From NCBI GenBank assembly GCA_003254905.1, contig QANU01098817.1, positions 38,690 to 102,689 on the forward strand: a stretch of 64,000 nucleotides of DNA, in the 5' to 3' direction. A model generated the notes under the pieces. The model was not told the DNA's origin, did no database searches, and worked only from the letters and a program-made list of their open reading frames with translations. Numbering within the stretch: the first letter of the stretch is position 1; the number at the start of each line of letters is the position of its first letter. Below, piece after piece: positions 33,425 through 46,200 of the stretch. The position numbers were made by a program, and so were the translations under genes. Origin of the DNA: Nissolia schottii (lineage: Eukaryota > Streptophyta > Magnoliopsida > Fabales > Fabaceae).

Positions 33425-34607
33425 GTTTACGGGCTATAGTTAATCGCTTAGGGTTTAGGTTATGGTGTTTGGGTTAGTGGTTATGGGGTTTAGAGTTGTG
33501 AAAAGCGTACAGGATTTGCCAATACGCTAGGCAAATCCATGTAGGATTTGCCAAACGTGTTGGCACTTTTCTTGCATTTTTCGTTTTTTCCTTCCAAAGG
33601 ATTAGCCTACCGATTTAGCAAATCCAAGCCTAATTTGCCTACCGGTTTGACAAATCCTATGTGGCATGCCACGCGTGGCGCCGCGTCCACGTCAGCGCAA
33701 ACCGTGGTAGTACGGTAAATAGTTTGAAAACTATGGTATTTTGGTAATTTCTTTGAACAGTTGTGGCAGAAGAGAAAAAAATCCCAATACTACTAGTCTA
33801 CTACTTACAGATCACAGTTTAAATTAATTAAATACATAATAACATTTTAATAATATTGTTCAATAATAAGGGTTTATTTTTTTTTTCTTTTATATATATT
33901 TTGAAGTGAATGAATAAGATTTCTAATTTATCTTTATATAATTAAGAATATTTAAGTAATTTTATGTATTAATGAGTATTTAGAAGGTATCCATGGATCA
34001 AGTACCTCACCCCATCCTCATTGCCATTATTACACCCAAATAATTTATAAAGAAACACAGGGGTTTCGTATTAAGGGTATTAGAGTAAAATGTAAGAGAA
34101 TTTCAAAAAACAAGCATAGAGAATGAATCGTCCAAGAATACAAAATCACATTAGGCAACCTTCTTTTAGTCGACCTTGATAATATAGGTCAAGGGTGGCA
34201 ATCGACTTTGGGAATTCATATAGAGGTGTTGGTCAAATTTAGGAGTGCAAGCAACCTTATAATGCCAAACCATAAGTTTCGACCAGATAACGAAGGTTAG
34301 TGAGAGGCGACCTTGTAAGGTACAGACTATGATAAACACTAGTGAGAGTGGTGTGAAAGTGGACGAATAGTGCAAAGTTCATAAAAATAAGGTCGCCTTG
34401 GAGACTTAAGAAGTAACGATCTTCTTTGAAACTTGGATGGTTTTCAAAATTGGTAGCAAAGGTCATTTTTGGTGTAAGAAAAGATAACTGTTGGCACCTC
34501 TTTCTTTGAAATTTGAAATAAAGAAGTTATTTAGAACGTGTGGTAGTGGAAACGACAACGGATAATGCATGGCGGTTATGAGGAACTTGTGTACACAATC
34601 GGAAGTG
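33425..34607. other. loop of the large inverted repeat
   Basis: 1.18 kb between the arms. 33447-33496 carries degenerate TTTAGGG-like units. 33520-33720 carries clustered GGATTTGCC / GGCAAATCC motifs in both orientations, followed by a GC-rich palindromic stretch (GGCATGCC, CACGCGTG, GGCGCC). No open frame with a known domain. Confidence 0.6.
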
Positions 34608-35388
34608 GTTAACGAAGTTTTCGCAAAGTGGAGATATGGGAGCAAATGTCAACCGCTCGATGGACATGTAGCGAGCATGCACGAAGACCTTGATGCCTAT
34701 AAATAGGATGACCGGGGATGAATCAAGGAGGAAGAAACACTTGCAAATTCTCCCACACTCACACAAGTCCCAGGTGACATATCGAGTCTAGGAGAAGAAC
34801 CAAGTAATTCCCATTTACTTGTTTTCTGTCTTTCAATTTCATAGGATTAGTGCTTTTCTATTCAATTTTTTTTTTTGTACTTAGTTGTTGTTTATTAGTT
34901 TACTCTTGCATTTGTACAATTTCCAAGATTATTCGAATCATTGTTTTAGTCATTGATAATTTTTGTCCCATTTCAAACTCGCATTCTCCCTAAAAGGGTT
35001 CACATTGACAGGGAAATTACATCGTAACCTCTATCTTTAAAAACTTTATTTCGTTTTTATGGGATGATCAATAAGCATTTATAGACTAACATTCCCATAA
35101 AACACCCATTAGTAAGCAAGTGTGGGTATCCGTCCTCATAGGTACGGAATTAGTTCTCATATCTGTACTCATTGTGAGTAATACCCATGGATATCCGTAT
35201 TCGTGGGTTTTTCACTTTCAAATATTAAATCCATCAAATGAGCGCAACAAATCAGATCTATTGGGTCTTGTTTACTTTTGACTATTTTAAGAGAGTTTAA
35301 TCCATTTTAGGGTTGTTTAGCATGCTAGATTAGGCCGTATTGGATAAACTTATCTAGTCTATTATTGCTTTATCTAATGTTTGGTGTG
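34608..35388 (+). repeat. right arm of large inverted repeat
   Basis: Mirror of the left arm. The plus strand contains GCCTATAAATAGGATG at about 34695-34710, a good TATA element, followed by a leader-like sequence and a potential donor at CCCAGGTGACAT (about 34770). As in the left arm, the TATA points away from the loop, so any transcripts would diverge. Confidence 0.9.
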
Positions 35389-36240
35389 CACACTGGATTG
35401 AATAAGTTAATCCACTAAAGACTCTATCCATCATTTTAATGGATAAGTTAATCCAACCTATCGAGGTGGGATTAGACTTGATAAGGATGTGATGGATAAT
35501 AAATAATAATAATAATAATAATAGGAATCATAATAGGAATAATAATATAGGTAATAAAATAATAATAATATTAAAAATAAAAATAATATGAAAAATAATA
35601 TTAAATCGACGGATAGAACAATGGATTCTGAACAACATATTTCGGAGGCAATTCTTACTCGAAGGATAAATATTTTCTTTATGTTATATTTTTGTAAATT
35701 TAATTTTTGAAGCATTTTGTGCAAAGTGAAACACACAATATGTTCTACAGTCGCCTTAGTAAGAAAATATTGTGTATCATAAATGTGCTGATTCTTTGAC
35801 ATTTTATAAGTTTATTTATTTTTTGCAATTTTTATTTGTCATACTAGAGAATACTGAAAATTCAGCAAGTGTTGCCCATGCTTTTGGGCTGGAATTTAGT
35901 GGGAAATTTGTCACTTAAGAGAGTGTTAGTGATAGTGTGTTGAAGTGTAAGAGTGTGTGATTGTTCTTGATAAGTTTTGGAGTGACTAAGCTTAGTTTTG
36001 GGGACAATTTAATTGCAATTTGGGGGAAGGAGTGCCACGTTTTTGGCACCAGAATTTTGGAGTGAAATTTGGATCTAATTCACAAAATAGGTGACATAAT
36101 GGAGGTATGAGTTTGTAACAGATTTGGTGTGATGTGTAAGTGTTGGTGAGTGAATTAGGGGATGTGTCTCTGACCAATGGGAGTTGAAATTTCAGCATGT
36201 GGGGGTCATGTCTTGTGAGCTATTTTCAGCTCATAAACTA
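35389..36240. other. spacer with (ATA)n tract
   Basis: (ATA/AAT)n-rich sequence at about 35498-35605. The rest is GT-rich without coding signs. It may be the leftover of a retrotransposon adjoining the LTR-like end at 36241-36632. Confidence 0.4.
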
Positions 36241-36632
36241 TGCGGATTTGATCGTGTTCGGTCGTTAACTTTCTGTGTACGTGTACAGTCATACGTGTGC
36301 GGCGATTTAACGAATATCCTAAAATTTTCTAAACATGGAAACACATTGTACAAATTCTCGTAATAAGGAATTTAAATTAATCCAAGGTAATCGTAATTTT
36401 ACTTTCGTAAAAGTAAGTTTTACAGATACATTTGATACATAAATAAATTCCGACGTCGAAAGATAATTTATCCGGATCTCGCAAGATTTTGCGAGATAAC
36501 AAAATTATTACCTTAATCATCATTATTAAAAATATAGTTTGTGATTTAAAATTCTTAGTCCTAATAAATCACTCGTATATTTATTTAATTATGCGAAATA
36601 TTTGCTAAGGAAAAAGTGGGATGTTACACTGA
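36241..36632 (-). mobile_element. Ty3/gypsy LTR-like end
   Basis: Ends on the plus strand in GGGATGTTACA; read on the minus strand it starts TGTAACATCCCAC, a common start of chromovirus-type gypsy LTRs. The interior contains the palindromic CTCGCAAGATTTTGCGAG at about 36478-36495. The other LTR border is unclear, so the left limit is approximate. Confidence 0.4.
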
Positions 36633-36734
36633 GGCCACAAATTCTCATCAGGCACGGGTCTGAACTCTCCCATATACACGCGAGTAACATACTCCATACT
36701 ATAAATAGGATGAACAAAGCTAGCCTAATCAAGT

Positions 36735-39700
36735 CATGTCTCATGGAATGCTACTATTGCATGGCAACAAGGGAAATGGAATGCTTGGAATGCGCCACAG
36801 TCGTAGGTTCTATTACCTAAGTCGACCCTAAAGGACCTCTTGCTAAAAACCTCAGTCCAGTCATGCACCAATACCTCATAAGTCATGTCCTCCTGACTTA
36901 TCGGTCTCACATGCATGTTTTCCCTCATACGACTACTAGCCTTAATCGCATCGGACAAGTACTCACAAAACTTTTCCCCTGCCTTTAGCTGAGCTTGTGT
37001 TCTCTGTCCTTTGTCATAGAACGTCTTGACCAACTTATTGTAAGTGGTCTTGGCTATAGTCGTGATCCAAAGAGATCATGCGCCCTTTATCACATTATTC
37101 CAGCATACTAACAGATTTGTGGTCATGTTGCCAAAACGACGTCCTTCATCAACATGTTAAGCCAACCGTTCAAGTAGGATCCTGTTAATCCACTCACCCA
37201 TTGCCGGATCAATACCGATTAGCACACTTCTCCAGTGGAGATACCCAGAATGTGACTGAATATATGTGGTGTTCTTTAGTGCCTTCTTTGCTTCATCTTG
37301 TAAGGCTACGACGATAGAGACATATCTGTCCGATAAAAAGGTTAAGAACAAAGCAATTAATAACATTATAGAAGGAAAATTAAAGTAATTAAAAAGGTTA
37401 AGAACATAGCGATAAACATAAATCATAGCAAAAATAATAACAAGCATAAGGACAAAAAATATTACCTGTCTTATATAACAAGAATGTCTGGCCAGAGTGT
37501 TATATGTGCTCAAACATTCTTCAAGAAATAAGACCATGCCTCCTTTGTCTCTCCTCAACAACTGCAAATGCGATAGGGATAATCTGACCATTCTCATCTT
37601 GAGCAATTGTCATCAATAGTACACCACCGTACTTCCCATATAGATGTGTGCCATCAATTGAAATGAATGGTTTGCAGTACTTAAATGCCTTTATGCATTT
37701 TGGAAATATCCAAAACGCTCGTGAGAACATCACACAATCATTACGAACTAGACCATTGTCAATATATGGTACAGTTTGTAAATGCATAATTCAAACCTTC
37801 CATAAATCCATGTGTAAAGCAATTAATATCAGATAGAAGGTATAAAGACAATTAAAACTAACATGTAGAAAGACAATTAGTTACTATTATACTAAAGACA
37901 CATGGAAGAACACAATACATGAATAACAAAAAGGTTAAGAATAGAGAAATTAATAATACATCGAAGGCCAATTAAGACATCAATGAAAGAAAACTATTAA
38001 AGTGATTAAAAAGGTTAATAACAAAGCGATAAACATATATCATAACATAAGCAATAACAGATACAAGGTCAATAATATTATGTGGCACGTAATCCTTTAG
38101 GCCCAGCAAAAATGTAGGGAGTTTATTGAACGATTCCTCCCAATTGCCTTATATCATAGCAATCACCCTCTGCTTCCCAAGCCAACAAATCTTGTATGAC
38201 AGCATCATGTTCAACTCCTTATGAACGTCTGCTTGCAACACTTTGATAGTTGTATCTGGATCAGCTTCTATAGTCGAATATATGATTGCACTAATAACCT
38301 TTGAATCTAGCTGTGGGTGACTCTTTGGTAAACTAGAAAAGAGAAAGTTCTTTGGTAAACTAGAAAAGAGAAAGTATGTTCATCAGTAAACTTCCTCACC
38401 TCCCACATTTGGGATTTTTCGCTTAGAGTCACTCGAATTGACCAAGCACATCCTTGTTCTACCATGGTGCAACTACACCAAAATTTCCCTTTGCCAGACT
38501 TAAGGACTTTGTGTTGTATGCCTCTATGGAGGTTATAGTTTTTAACAAAGAACATAGTTTCCTTGTTTGGGAACTGTTGACCAATATACAAATCATTACT
38601 TGCTCCTGATCCTGACCCCGATGTTGATGCTGCGGCTGAACCTTCGTTACAACGTTGAGGCTGAGTGGTGTAGTAACTAGGGAGACGGTGCGACCATGGC
38701 TTAGACTGAGCCTGATAGTAACTCGGTATACCTCGTAGAAGTATTGGTGTTGGTTGCACCATGTCATCATTACCACCGTCGTCATCAACACCATCACCAT
38801 AATCATCATTACCATAGCAGTCACCACCCAAAACTAGATGGGGGACATCCCTAGCAAGATATGCAAGGCTTGGAGACGGTGCATGATAAGCCATAAGGGG
38901 AGGGGAGGGTGTAATGAGGTGAATTTGTGTAAATTGAATTATGGAGAGTAATGGAATATTTTGGATATTTTCTGCATTCTATTGGTGTTGAATTACAAAG
39001 GTGAAGGGGGTAGTGATGGAAACTAGAGAGAAGAAATTCCTTAGAGAGAGAGTAGGAATCAACAATAACAACTTCCATACCCCTAATTCCCTTCTTCCCC
39101 CCTTATTTATAATAAAATTTTGGTTGGGTCTGCTGCATGCTGGTGGCGACTGCTCTGTCTTGTGTTCTGATGAAGGCCAACTGTGGCGTCACAATGACTG
39201 TAGCCTTCCCAATCTTCCCAACGGCCTGCTCCGTCGTGCTCCGTTTGGCTTCCCGCATTACCGCACCACCTATTGCCTTACCCTCGCGCGTATGTGGCTC
39301 ACCGATTCCTTCTTCTAGTGACATCTCCTTCGTCGCCACCGTCAGATCTGGTGGCTCTGGTGGTGGTTTCTGCCGTGTCTCATCGAGACGAGCTGAAGAA
39401 GCATTTGGATCAGGCAAACTCGAATCTGGTACAAGTAAGTGTAGATTTACCTCCTTTAACGCTTGAATTTGTGCATTTGCGTCTCTCTCGGCTTGAATAG
39501 CTAGATTTGTGATCTGTAATTCTTGATCTGCTGTTGAATCGCTTTGATCTGTTGCTGCATTTGCTTGAATTTTCTTTGTGGAAACTGTTTGCTGCATCTG
39601 TTGGTGAATTTCTGCATCTGGAACTTCTGATGCTTGATTTGCTTTTGTGGAATTGATTTTGCATCTGTAGTGTTTTGAATTGTTGTCTCTGCTTCTGCTG

Positions 39701-40677
39701 AATTTTTTGCTATTGAGAATTTGCGTTGCAACACTACTTCTTCCCACTCAACCTCCCAATCTAAAACAACATTGTGCACAACTTCTGGCAGAACAAGAGT
39801 AAATTCACTGAAACAATGCAAAAACGCGAGCTCGAATGTGAACATCGTAGCTGCTGGATTGCGTCGTCACCATACGCGGAACCACACCAAAGCTTTGCCA
39901 GTCAATCCCTCGGCTGCCTCCACCAACCGCAGTGGATCTGGTGTCTGCTGAGCATCCCAAAACCTTCCAGCACAGAGGATCCACCAATAGGCGTCTCCTC
40001 CGTCAAACAGTGGAATTTTGTCTTCTGATTTTTCTGCAATTTCTTTTGTAATTTCTGGTGTTGAGGCTGAGTTGTTTTCTCCACCATGGATGGTAGGCAT
40101 GGTGGCCAATGAAAGCACCATTTGTAATTAGGTGAATTTGTGTAAATTGAATTATGGAGAGTAATGGAATATTTTGGATATTTTCTGCATTCTATTGGTG
40201 TTGAATTACAAAGGTGAAGGGGGGTAGTGATGGAAACTAGAGAGAAGAAATTCCTTAGAGAGAGAGCAGGAATCAACAATAACAATTTCCATACCCCTAA
40301 TTCCCTTCTTCCCCCCTTATTTATAATAAAATTGGTTCCACTAATTGGACCAATTTCTATTTGGGCCTTTACCCCTATAAGTCCGTTACAGAGGGATTGG
40401 TGTTTGACACAAACAACAAACCAACATTGGAGGCATAGGCACTAGAGCTTGAGTGAACATCTTCAAGCTCAACAATGAGCTCAATACTGGTGAGTATGCT
40501 ATTAAACTGCTTCTGCATATGAAACATGAGCCTAACGTGGTCATCCTTCTTAATTTCAAAAGAATGAAACCTTAACGATTGACCAACACCAATGGACATC
40601 CTATATAACAATCTTTTAACACTCCTATGCTTCCCAAACCCTTCCACTATAATGGATTAGAATTGTGACAAAGTAAC
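36735..40677 (-). pseudogene. Mutator-like (MULE) transposase pseudogene, split by an LTR element
   Basis: Minus-strand fragments in order. 40677-40345 is the N-terminal PB1-like region (FHMQKQFNSILTSIELIVEL). After the insertion, 38894-38310 is the MuDR DNA-binding domain, with an acidic Asp/Gly stretch, then IGQQFPNKETMFFVKNY and a CxC...CAW zinc motif. 38310-38090 is the linker. 37787-37521 is the transposase core (ISIDGTHLYGKYGG), and 37606-37150 is the following catalytic region with an intron-like insertion. 37033-36734 is the SWIM zinc finger (TYDCGAFQAFHFPCCHAIVAF). Stops and frameshifts occur in several blocks, so it is inactive. A 27-bp tandem duplication at 38322-38375 disrupts the end of the DNA-binding domain. 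Confidence 0.88.
38908..40335 (-). mobile_element. non-autonomous LTR retrotransposon inserted in the MULE
   Basis: Two direct repeats of about 210 bp (38908-39118 and 40126-40333), nearly identical, each starting TGTAAT(G/T)AGGTGAATTTG on the plus strand and running to TTATTTATAATAAAATT. Between them is about 1 kb. On the minus strand the right repeat is followed by TGGTGCTTTCATTGG, a typical primer-binding region, and by a gag-like segment at 40121-39867 (IPLFDGGDAYWWI, GLTGKALVWF). After it come Gln/Lys-rich open segments (39845-39103). No protease, RT or integrase is present. MULE coding sequence continues on both sides, so it is a nested insertion. Exact termini and the target duplication could not be fixed. 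Confidence 0.75.
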
Positions 40678-40679
40678 AC

Positions 40680-41174
40680 TTGGGTATACAGCCACCCAAG
40701 ACTGATTTGAGGAATAAAAAGTAATTATGTCTTGTTCTTTTTTTTTTTCTCTCACTATTATAATACACTAAAATATCTATTAACTCTTTACTCATTTTTT
40801 TTTTCCTCTAACTCACACAAAAACTCTAAAGCTTGGTACACACTACAAAAGAACATGCATCTCTATTTATAGATATGATTTTTGACACAATACACAGAAG
40901 TCGATTTAAATCGACTTCTATTTATTTTAAAAAAAATAAAATTGAAATTTGATTTAAATCGACTTCCAAATAAAAAAAAATAAAAATGAGTTACGCGGGA
41001 ATAGACTCCTTTTATAAGGAAAATGGTTCATTTTGGGAACAATGCAATTGATTCATTGTAAGAATAACTTATTTTGTTTATTTTATTTTAATAAAAAATC
41101 CTAGATAAATGGCGTATTTTCCAAAAAAAAACCATGGAGTGTAGGCAATAGAGTAATCCACTTCAATACGAGAC
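40680..41174. other. spacer with a 22-bp perfect palindrome
   Basis: 40897-40918 is a perfect palindrome built on GAAGTCGATTT and its reverse complement. A variant, TTTGATTTAAATCGACTTCC, follows at about 40949. No gene. Confidence 0.7.
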
Positions 41175-41875
41175 AAATGAATAATTATTGTTGAAGTGTG
41201 GTGCAAAATTATTAATTATTGAAATGTGGTAGTGGTGTGTAATTTGCCTAACTCTTACGCGAATTATAGTATAAAGTAATAAAATAATACTTTCTCCTGA
41301 TGCACTGTCACATCAAAATAAATATTGTCCTTTAAGCCCATCATAATTTGCATATCCCTCGGGCAAATTATGCCAAAGCAATTGTCCGTCCACAATTGCA
41401 TTGCTCAAAAAATGTCTGAATTATTATTATTAGTATTATTATTATTATTGCTACTGTTGGTGCAGCAGCAACTATTATTATTGTTATTATTACTACTATT
41501 ATTATTATTATTATTATTTTTAAATATGTTTTACATTTGTCTCTTTATGAGAATTTGTGTATAAAAAATGTATGTTAGTCACTATTAATATTAATGATCC
41601 ATTATTATTATTATTGTAATTATTATTTGTGTTAATTTTAACAAAACGAAGAGAATACATTATTTTATTTCGCTATTCAATAATTTGTTCAAGAGATAGG
41701 CAAAATTATGGTGAATTTAAAAGACTAAATTTGTTCTGATGTAACAGCGCATCAAGAGAGTATAATTTTATTACTTTGAATCATAATTCACCCATAAGCA
41801 GGACGGATTACACACCACCATTACATTTTAACAATTAATAATTTTCCACCTCATTTCCACAGATTATCCCACTAA
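41175..41875. mobile_element. MITE with about 150-bp terminal inverted repeats
   Basis: 41190-41345 matches the reverse complement of 41700-41870. Shared blocks include AAAATTATTAATT, GTGGTGTGTAAT, AAAGTAATAAAA and TGATGC(A/G)CTGT(C/T)ACATCA. The centre is (ATT)n-rich (41405-41520 and 41595-41630). There is no coding sequence. Target duplications are not evident because the outermost bases are diverged. Confidence 0.7.
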
Positions 41876-42459
41876 ATCTCATTAAATTTCTTTAGCCTAG
41901 GATGCGGTAAATAATCACACCCAATGGGGGATGAACATGAACTAAACCCAATGGCAAAACCCCATTTTGAGACCTAAAGTACCAAAACGGTGTATTTTCC
42001 TGACCAAAAATAAAATGAAAATGGACTGTGGGCAATATGGTAATCACACATTGGGGACGGACACGGACGAGTCATGGGGGTGGAACCATAAAGCGAGGAG
42101 CTAAAAATGAAACAAGTTGCGGAGGGAAACGAAAAGAGACCAAAATAGACAGCTAGACACGGACAAAGCAACAACGAAGAAAAAGAAGGAATATACGACG
42201 CCGAGAGTGCAGCGTACACCATTTCATCGAACACAGCCTGGGGGTCGAGACAATCACGAACTATTAACGAGTAAACAGACGAGAGAGTCATGGAGTAGAA
42301 GACATAGTAGGGTTTAGGGGTGTGTGTGACGTGGCATCCTCACCGGAATTTTCGCTCCACATATCTCTCCACTTCCTGAGTAGTGAGATAGAGAGACTCA
42401 TTTGGCAAATCTGGGCCATCGATCCAGCGACGGTACAACACACGCCGTTGACTGAAAAC

Positions 42460-42502
<43 letters not shown>

Positions 42503-43239
42503 TGTAGTCGCTGCTGCGTCTGCATCGCCACATCGACACTCCCAACGCCAACAATCTCCCAATCTTCATTGTTTCCTCCGTTTTATTCCGATTTTTTTAA
42601 TCCCTCTTATTCGGATCTTCGTTCCTTTTGTGCGCTCTCCTTCTATTCTTCCCTGGGGACCCCTTAGATCCCCCCGTCTAGATTGGATCACGGGTATTCC
42701 CTTTTTCCTCGTTACGATTTTGATTCATTTCCTATATTTTTGGACTTGTGAGTAAATTAGAGATCTGCATCCTCACTCTCTCCTTTTTTCATGTTCTGTA
42801 TAGAATAGAAGGACCCACGTTAGTTATGGAGAGGTTCCATAACACGGCACTGTCATGTTGTTAAGTAAAAAAGAGAGGATCTACTTCTAATTCGGCTATC
42901 TAATTCGTTGACTTCAGCTCTGTTTTGTTATACTGATCTTGCTGTTTTAGTGTTTATGTCTGTTTAGGAGGTAGTGGATAAGATCTAAATCGTACCTGTT
43001 TAACCATGTTCTTTTCTTTAGCTACTTTTTCCTGAAGACGGTGTTGCTGGAGCTTTTTATACACCTGTGTGTGGTTGTCGTCTCTTTTATGGATTTTTTG
43101 GTAGGTGAGTTACTTATCGTGGCTTTGACTTTGCTTCTTTCTTTCTGAGCGCAGTGACAGGGAGAGACAGCATTGAATATAGATGTTGTTGGTAGATCAT
43201 AGATGCATGGGGGGGGCTTCTGAGCCGTATCGGAATTAA
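41876..43239. promoter_or_regulatory. GT14 gene promoter and 5' leader
   Basis: 42464-42497 is a (CT)n microsatellite, a common leader/promoter feature. A 5'UTR intron is likely at 42694-43021 (CGG|GTATTC ... TTCTTTAG|CTAC). An in-frame TAA directly precedes the ATG at 43240, so the coding region does not extend upstream. Confidence 0.5.
42464..42497 (+). repeat. (CT)n microsatellite
   Basis: About 17 uninterrupted CT units in the presumed 5' leader of the GT14 gene. Confidence 0.95.
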
Positions 43240-46200
43240 ATGAAGAAAGAACGTGCATGGCCGAAGTCCATAAGAAATCTTCTGATCATGGTGGTTGGGT
43301 CAAGAAACCGGTCACAACTAAAGAGGCCTACTTGGATTATTGTTTTAATCTTCATAGTTTGCATTTTTCTGATTGCCGCCTACGTTTATCCGCCACAAAG
43401 CCCACAGAGTCTTAAACCCTCGACGACATCTTGCTTCTTCTTTTCCTCCCAAGGTTGTGCCACATATGAACATGCCCCGATGGTCATTTCCCGGGAATTA
43501 ACCGATAGAGAGATTGAGTCCCGGGTTGTTGTTAACGAGATTCTCAATTTTAATTCCGTCCATACCAAGATCCCTAAAATCGCTTTCTTGTTTTTGACCC
43601 CGGGCTCATTACCTTTTGAGAAGCTCTGGCACATGTTCTTTCAGGTAAACCATTCTTGTTCCACATACTTTGCTTTTGTCTCCTAGTTTGTAAGTGTGGA
43701 TGCTATGTTACATTTTTTTTGTCTTTCTCCTTGTGTTTCTTGTAATTTTACTTTGTAGCTTGTGGCTTTGGGTTCTTCGGAGTAGTCTTTTGCAGAGATG
43801 GCATTGAGTTGTGTCATCCTGCATCATTTTAAGTTAATAGATTGTTACTTTGGGAATGGGACCATATGTAGGAACATATTATTGTTCTGTTTCATTGTAT
43901 TGCTATTTTAATAGCTATCAATATATATACAAGAAAACAAGAATGTCCTTCATATGAGAGGATGTATTAGTGGGCAAGGCTGATTTCCCTCAAATAAATT
44001 GAGGTTTTTTATACCTGTTGTGCTAGCTGGTTGATGTTGAGCAGAAAATCTGCTCGCAATTTCTGTCGAAGCTGTCGAAATGACTGGTGTATGAATCACA
44101 ATTTATTTCAAATCATCCATGGGTGGAGATTCATTTGTATTCTGGCAGTAAAAAAAAAAAAAGCAGTATGAAGGAATGAACAATTCTGTTAATGAATAAG
44201 TGGTGAAATGGTGGGAGATAACTAGGCCAAATTTCATTGTTAAGGACTAAGGAGTAGTATTGTACTTTGATCTGTGGGGATGAAAAGTTGATGGTTTCTC
44301 ATTTCTCATTTTTAGCATGCTCAGAAATTTTCAGTTCCTGCATCTTAGAAATCTTTTGAATTTTACTTGGGAAGAGTAGTAGCAGTAGAAGATTTTTTTT
44401 ATGATTGAACTTTGACATAATTGTGAACTAAGAAAATCTTTTATTGTATTTGGTTGCCTTTGGAGGAGAGTTTGAAAACTATAGCTTATAGGTTGTTAAT
44501 TTAAGTTTAATTCTCTAAAGCATTGTACTAAATCTGGTTTTAAGAGTGCCAGAGGGATGTTCAAAGATGTATGGAATCATATGGTGTAATTATATTTGAT
44601 GAAAATTGAAGTGAAGATTTAACATTTGTGATGAATATACTGATTTAGTTTCATATAAAAGAAAGCTAATGAACCACTGCCATTCCTTTTCCTTTGAAAG
44701 TTTGAAAGTGTTATAGATATATTTACTTCCTATTTATATGAAATCTATTTATAACATAATGCAGGGCAATGAGGGAAAATTCACTGTTTATGTACATGCA
44801 TCAAGGGAAAAACCAGTACATGCCAGCCGCTATTTTGTTGGCCGAGACATTCGCAGTGAAGTGGTAAGGGGGATAGCACCTGATTTGAATATATAAGTTA
44901 CACTTTCTTTATATTGCAGTTTCGAGTTCCAACATAGTAAGTTAAGGTTGATTACAAAATGTAGTCATTATAATACACATGATTTGATGTATAATTCTAA
45001 TAAAATATTCTATCAATTTGAAATTTAAGGATATTATGACATAGATGTGTCAATACTTTTTTTTTTATCCTGTTATTATAAATAGTCAGGTTTACTGCTG
45101 AAGCACTTTGATAGGTTAACAGTGTAGCGTACAATTTTGAGGTTTTTTTATTTCGGTTCATATTTCATTTATTTATTGCTACTGAAGCAACTTAAAGGAT
45201 GATAGCATGTGCACATTATCCTTCGGCAAGAGGGGAAAACATGTTTGTGGCACACACTAAAGTTTCTTATAAGAAAAGATTTGTTCATGTGTGGAAAAGA
45301 TCTACAAAAGTTCTAGTAAGGAGAGTAGATTAGATGGAGGGTTGCCCAATAGCTTTGAGGTTGAAAGAGACCAAGAAAAACTATAGTAAAAAATATCTAA
45401 AAGATTTAGATTTTAATGACTTGTTTATATATGTGGTTTACAACAAGACACCGTGATGTCGTTTGATCCATTTAGTTGACCTCAACTAGTGGGACACACT
45501 TTGTTGTTGTTGTACTTCCTTCCATTCTTATGATTACTTAGTACTTAGCACGTATCCATTCATGCCATCTGTTTATTTCTTAGTACCTACTAGTTTTCAA
45601 CTTCCTTCAGGTAGGTTGGGGAAGAATATCTATGGTTGAAGCAGAAAGGAGACTTTTGGCAAATGCACTCTTAGACCCTGATAATCAGCATTTTGTCTTG
45701 TTGTCTGAAAGGTATTTTTGTTATCCGGTTCTTCTCTTCGTTGTTAGTTTGTTGGATTTAATCTAGGCAAATTATCTTCATATTCTGTTTCAGTTGTATA
45801 CCTGTCCGCCACTTCGGGTTCGTGTACAACTACTTGTTATTAACAAATGTCAGCTTTATTGACTGGTAAGAATTATAAAAGCACACTAATTTTTCTAAAG
45901 GATTTGTGCCTTTAGTTGATGAAGTTCTACGAACTTTTTTCTTTCATTTTAAAAATTGTTTAGTGCAAACTTTTGAATGAAAGAATTGGACTAATCTGTC
46001 TCTATTTTCTCCCCTCATCTTAAAAAAAAAATAAGCTATGAGGATACTGGTCCTCATGGAAATTTCAGGTATGTAGAGCATATGTTGCCTGAAGTTGAAA
46101 AGAAGGATTTTCGAAAGGGTTCACAGGTATTATACATATGAATGTCGGTGTCTACCTATACTAGACAATTTGAGCATCCATTTGTTTTTATTGCAGTGTT

